Source: Mageeibacillus sp. UBA5734 (lineage in GTDB: Bacteria > Bacillota > Clostridia > Saccharofermentanales > UBA5734). Taken from it: a stretch of DNA of 42,656 nt. The stretch lies in the NCBI GenBank assembly GCA_002419365.1, contig DIGA01000054.1, forward strand, positions 10,455-53,110, written 5' to 3'. Position 1 is the stretch's first letter. Each line of letters starts with the position of its first letter. Made by a program: the position numbers and the translations under genes. The notes beneath the pieces are model-generated. The model saw only the letters and a program-made list of their open reading frames with translations. It had not been told where the DNA came from and did no database searches. This document shows positions 41,565 to 42,656 of the stretch, piece by piece.

Positions 41565-42236
41565 TTACTGGGCCACATCGAGCGCGCGGGCTTTTTCGAT
41601 CGCCTGCTTGACGATCATGTCCTTGACCTTCATCAGGCGGGTCAGGTTGCCGCGTTCGTTCTCGTCCATTTTCATTGTGATCGAGCGGATCTGGCTGATC
41701 AGTTCCGGGATCAGGATATACTCGAGCGAATTGACCCGGCGGCGTGTTTTCTCGATTTCGTCGGCCAGAAGCTGGGCGCTCTTCTCGACCTCAGCCAGCT
41801 CGAGCATGACCGGGAAGGCTTCGTGCAGGGCCAGGATGGCCTGGTCGAGCTCGCCGGCTGTCGAGGCCAGGCCATAGGGCAGGCCTTCGATTTCACCCGA
41901 GACATCAAACAGCGAAGCAAAGATCGGGACATTGACGCTCATGATGTTCTTCGTGTCGATGTCCAGGGTCAGGGATTCCTTGCCCGCCATGAGCGCGGTT
42001 TCGAGCGAAGCGTTGTCCATGACTGCACGCGCCAGGAGCATGTCCTGGTTGGCTGCGGCGATCAGCTGCTCGACCTTGAGGCGCAAGACGCGGTTGGCCC
42101 GGATCAGGTCGAGGAACTGGCGCATCAGTTCGTCACGCTTGTCTTTCAGGAGCTTGTGGCCGCGGCGGGCTGTCACCAGCTGTTTCTTCAGCCGGAGCAG
42201 CTCCATGCGGTTGGGATTGACCTGTTTTTTGGCCAT
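41565..42236 (-). CDS. ntpD: V-type ATP synthase subunit D
   Basis: Central-stalk subunit of the V/A-type rotary ATPase, on the cytoplasmic side. The 223-residue protein is two long coiled-coil helices (about 8-70 and 140-215) around a short globular part, starting VNPNRMELLRLKKQL as in the family. It lies 6 bases after subunit B, in the normal A-B-D order, and is the last gene of the operon. Confidence 0.95.
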   Translation of the reverse strand: MAKKQVNPNRMELLRLKKQLVTARRGHKLLKDKRDELMRQFLDLIRANRVLRLKVEQLIAAANQDMLLARAVMDNASLETALMAGKESLTLDIDTKNIMSVNVPIFASLFDVSGEIEGLPYGLASTAGELDQAILALHEAFPVMLELAEVEKSAQLLADEIEKTRRRVNSLEYILIPELISQIRSITMKMDENERGNLTRLMKVKDMIVKQAIEKARALDVAQ

Positions 42237-42242
42237 GGCCGA

Positions 42243-42656
42243 TCAGTCCTTCCCGTAGTACTGCTCGATGAACGATTCCTTGATGCGTTTGAGTTCGTTC
42301 TTGGGCAGCATCGACAGCAGTTTCCAGCCAATTGTCAGGGTGTCCAGGATCGCGCGGTCACCTTCGAAGCCCTGCGAGACATACTCGCGTTCGAAGGCAT
42401 CGGCAAAACGGGCATAGATGCGGTCAACTTCGGACAGGGCATCCTCACCGAGGATGACGGCCAGTTCCTTGGCGTCCTTGCCGCGCGAGTAGGCGGCAAA
42501 GAGCTGGTTCATCGTGTTGGCATGATCGGCGCGGGTCTTGCCTTCACCGATCCCCTTGTCTTTGAGACGGGAGAGCGAGGGCAGGACGTCGATCGGCGGC
42601 CGGACGCCTTTTTTGTAGAGGTCACGGCTGAGGATGATCTGGCCTTCGGTGATGTA
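42243..42656 (-). CDS. ntpB: V-type ATP synthase subunit B, C-terminal part only
   Basis: Non-catalytic nucleotide-binding subunit of the V/A-type ATPase head. The frame stays open to the window edge, so 137 C-terminal residues are visible and about 320 lie outside. The edge reads YITEGQIILSRDLYKKGVRP, followed by PPIDVLPSLSRL, both diagnostic of subunit B. The first internal ATG (42512) is not the start. Confidence 0.96.
   Translation of the reverse strand, partial: YITEGQIILSRDLYKKGVRPPIDVLPSLSRLKDKGIGEGKTRADHANTMNQLFAAYSRGKDAKELAVILGEDALSEVDRIYARFADAFEREYVSQGFEGDRAILDTLTIGWKLLSMLPKNELKRIKESFIEQYYGKD

Overview
The window looks like a core-genome segment of a GC-rich (roughly mid-50s percent, estimated by eye) anaerobic Bacillota, most likely class Clostridia. 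Pointers are the hprK-murB-rapZ-yvcK-whiA block, a pyruvate kinase with the extra C-terminal phosphohistidine-like domain, the rpmG-secE-nusG-rplK-rplA-rplJ-rplL order, a V-type ATPase, a radical-SAM glutamate 2,3-aminomutase and the short HisG plus HisZ form of ATP phosphoribosyltransferase. I see no rRNA, phage, insertion sequence, transposase or CRISPR array. No gap without a gene exceeds about 300 bases.

Layout. Bases 1-4581 run on the plus strand: a cation diffusion facilitator cut by the window edge, a cardiolipin synthase, a HIT protein and an MFS transporter. A convergent gap (4582-4858) holds a perfect 26-bp palindrome and a doubtful tiny gene. On the minus strand 8141-4859 is an MFS-response regulator-histidine kinase operon. 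An SDR oxidoreductase and an alpha-oxoamine synthase with serine-palmitoyltransferase-like motifs follow on the plus strand (8270-10520). From 10673 to the end everything is on the minus strand.

The minus-strand half, read in the direction of transcription (right to left), contains: V-ATPase subunits B and D; a complete histidine operon hisZ-G-D-C-B-(purC)-H-A-FI-E starting from a perfect consensus promoter; rpmG-secE-nusG-rplK-rplA; rplJ-rplL with its own promoter and an attenuator; a five-tRNA cluster (Met, Glu, Val, Gly, Cys); an unrecognised HEAT-like gene followed by a second identical tRNA-Gly; hprK-murB-rapZ-yvcK-whiA-trmL-M20 peptidase; two unknown genes; pyk-htrA-unknown-rlmI-like-MBL RNase; and a glutamate 2,3-aminomutase.

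How it fits together. HprK, YvcK, RapZ and WhiA join carbon-source sensing to envelope synthesis (MurB). The histidine operon contains purC, which makes the purine precursor just upstream of AICAR, the by-product released by HisFH. HisF and HisI are one polypeptide, with HisE separate. The aminomutase carries Lys and Asn where lysine 2,3-aminomutase has two lysine-binding Asp residues, so beta-glutamate, an osmolyte, is the likely product. I found no clear new defence or mobile system. The best leads are the HisF-HisI fusion with purC, the sphingolipid-like synthase beside an SDR, the orphan palindrome at 4727-4752, the palindrome at the his start site and the hairpins flanking the aminomutase.
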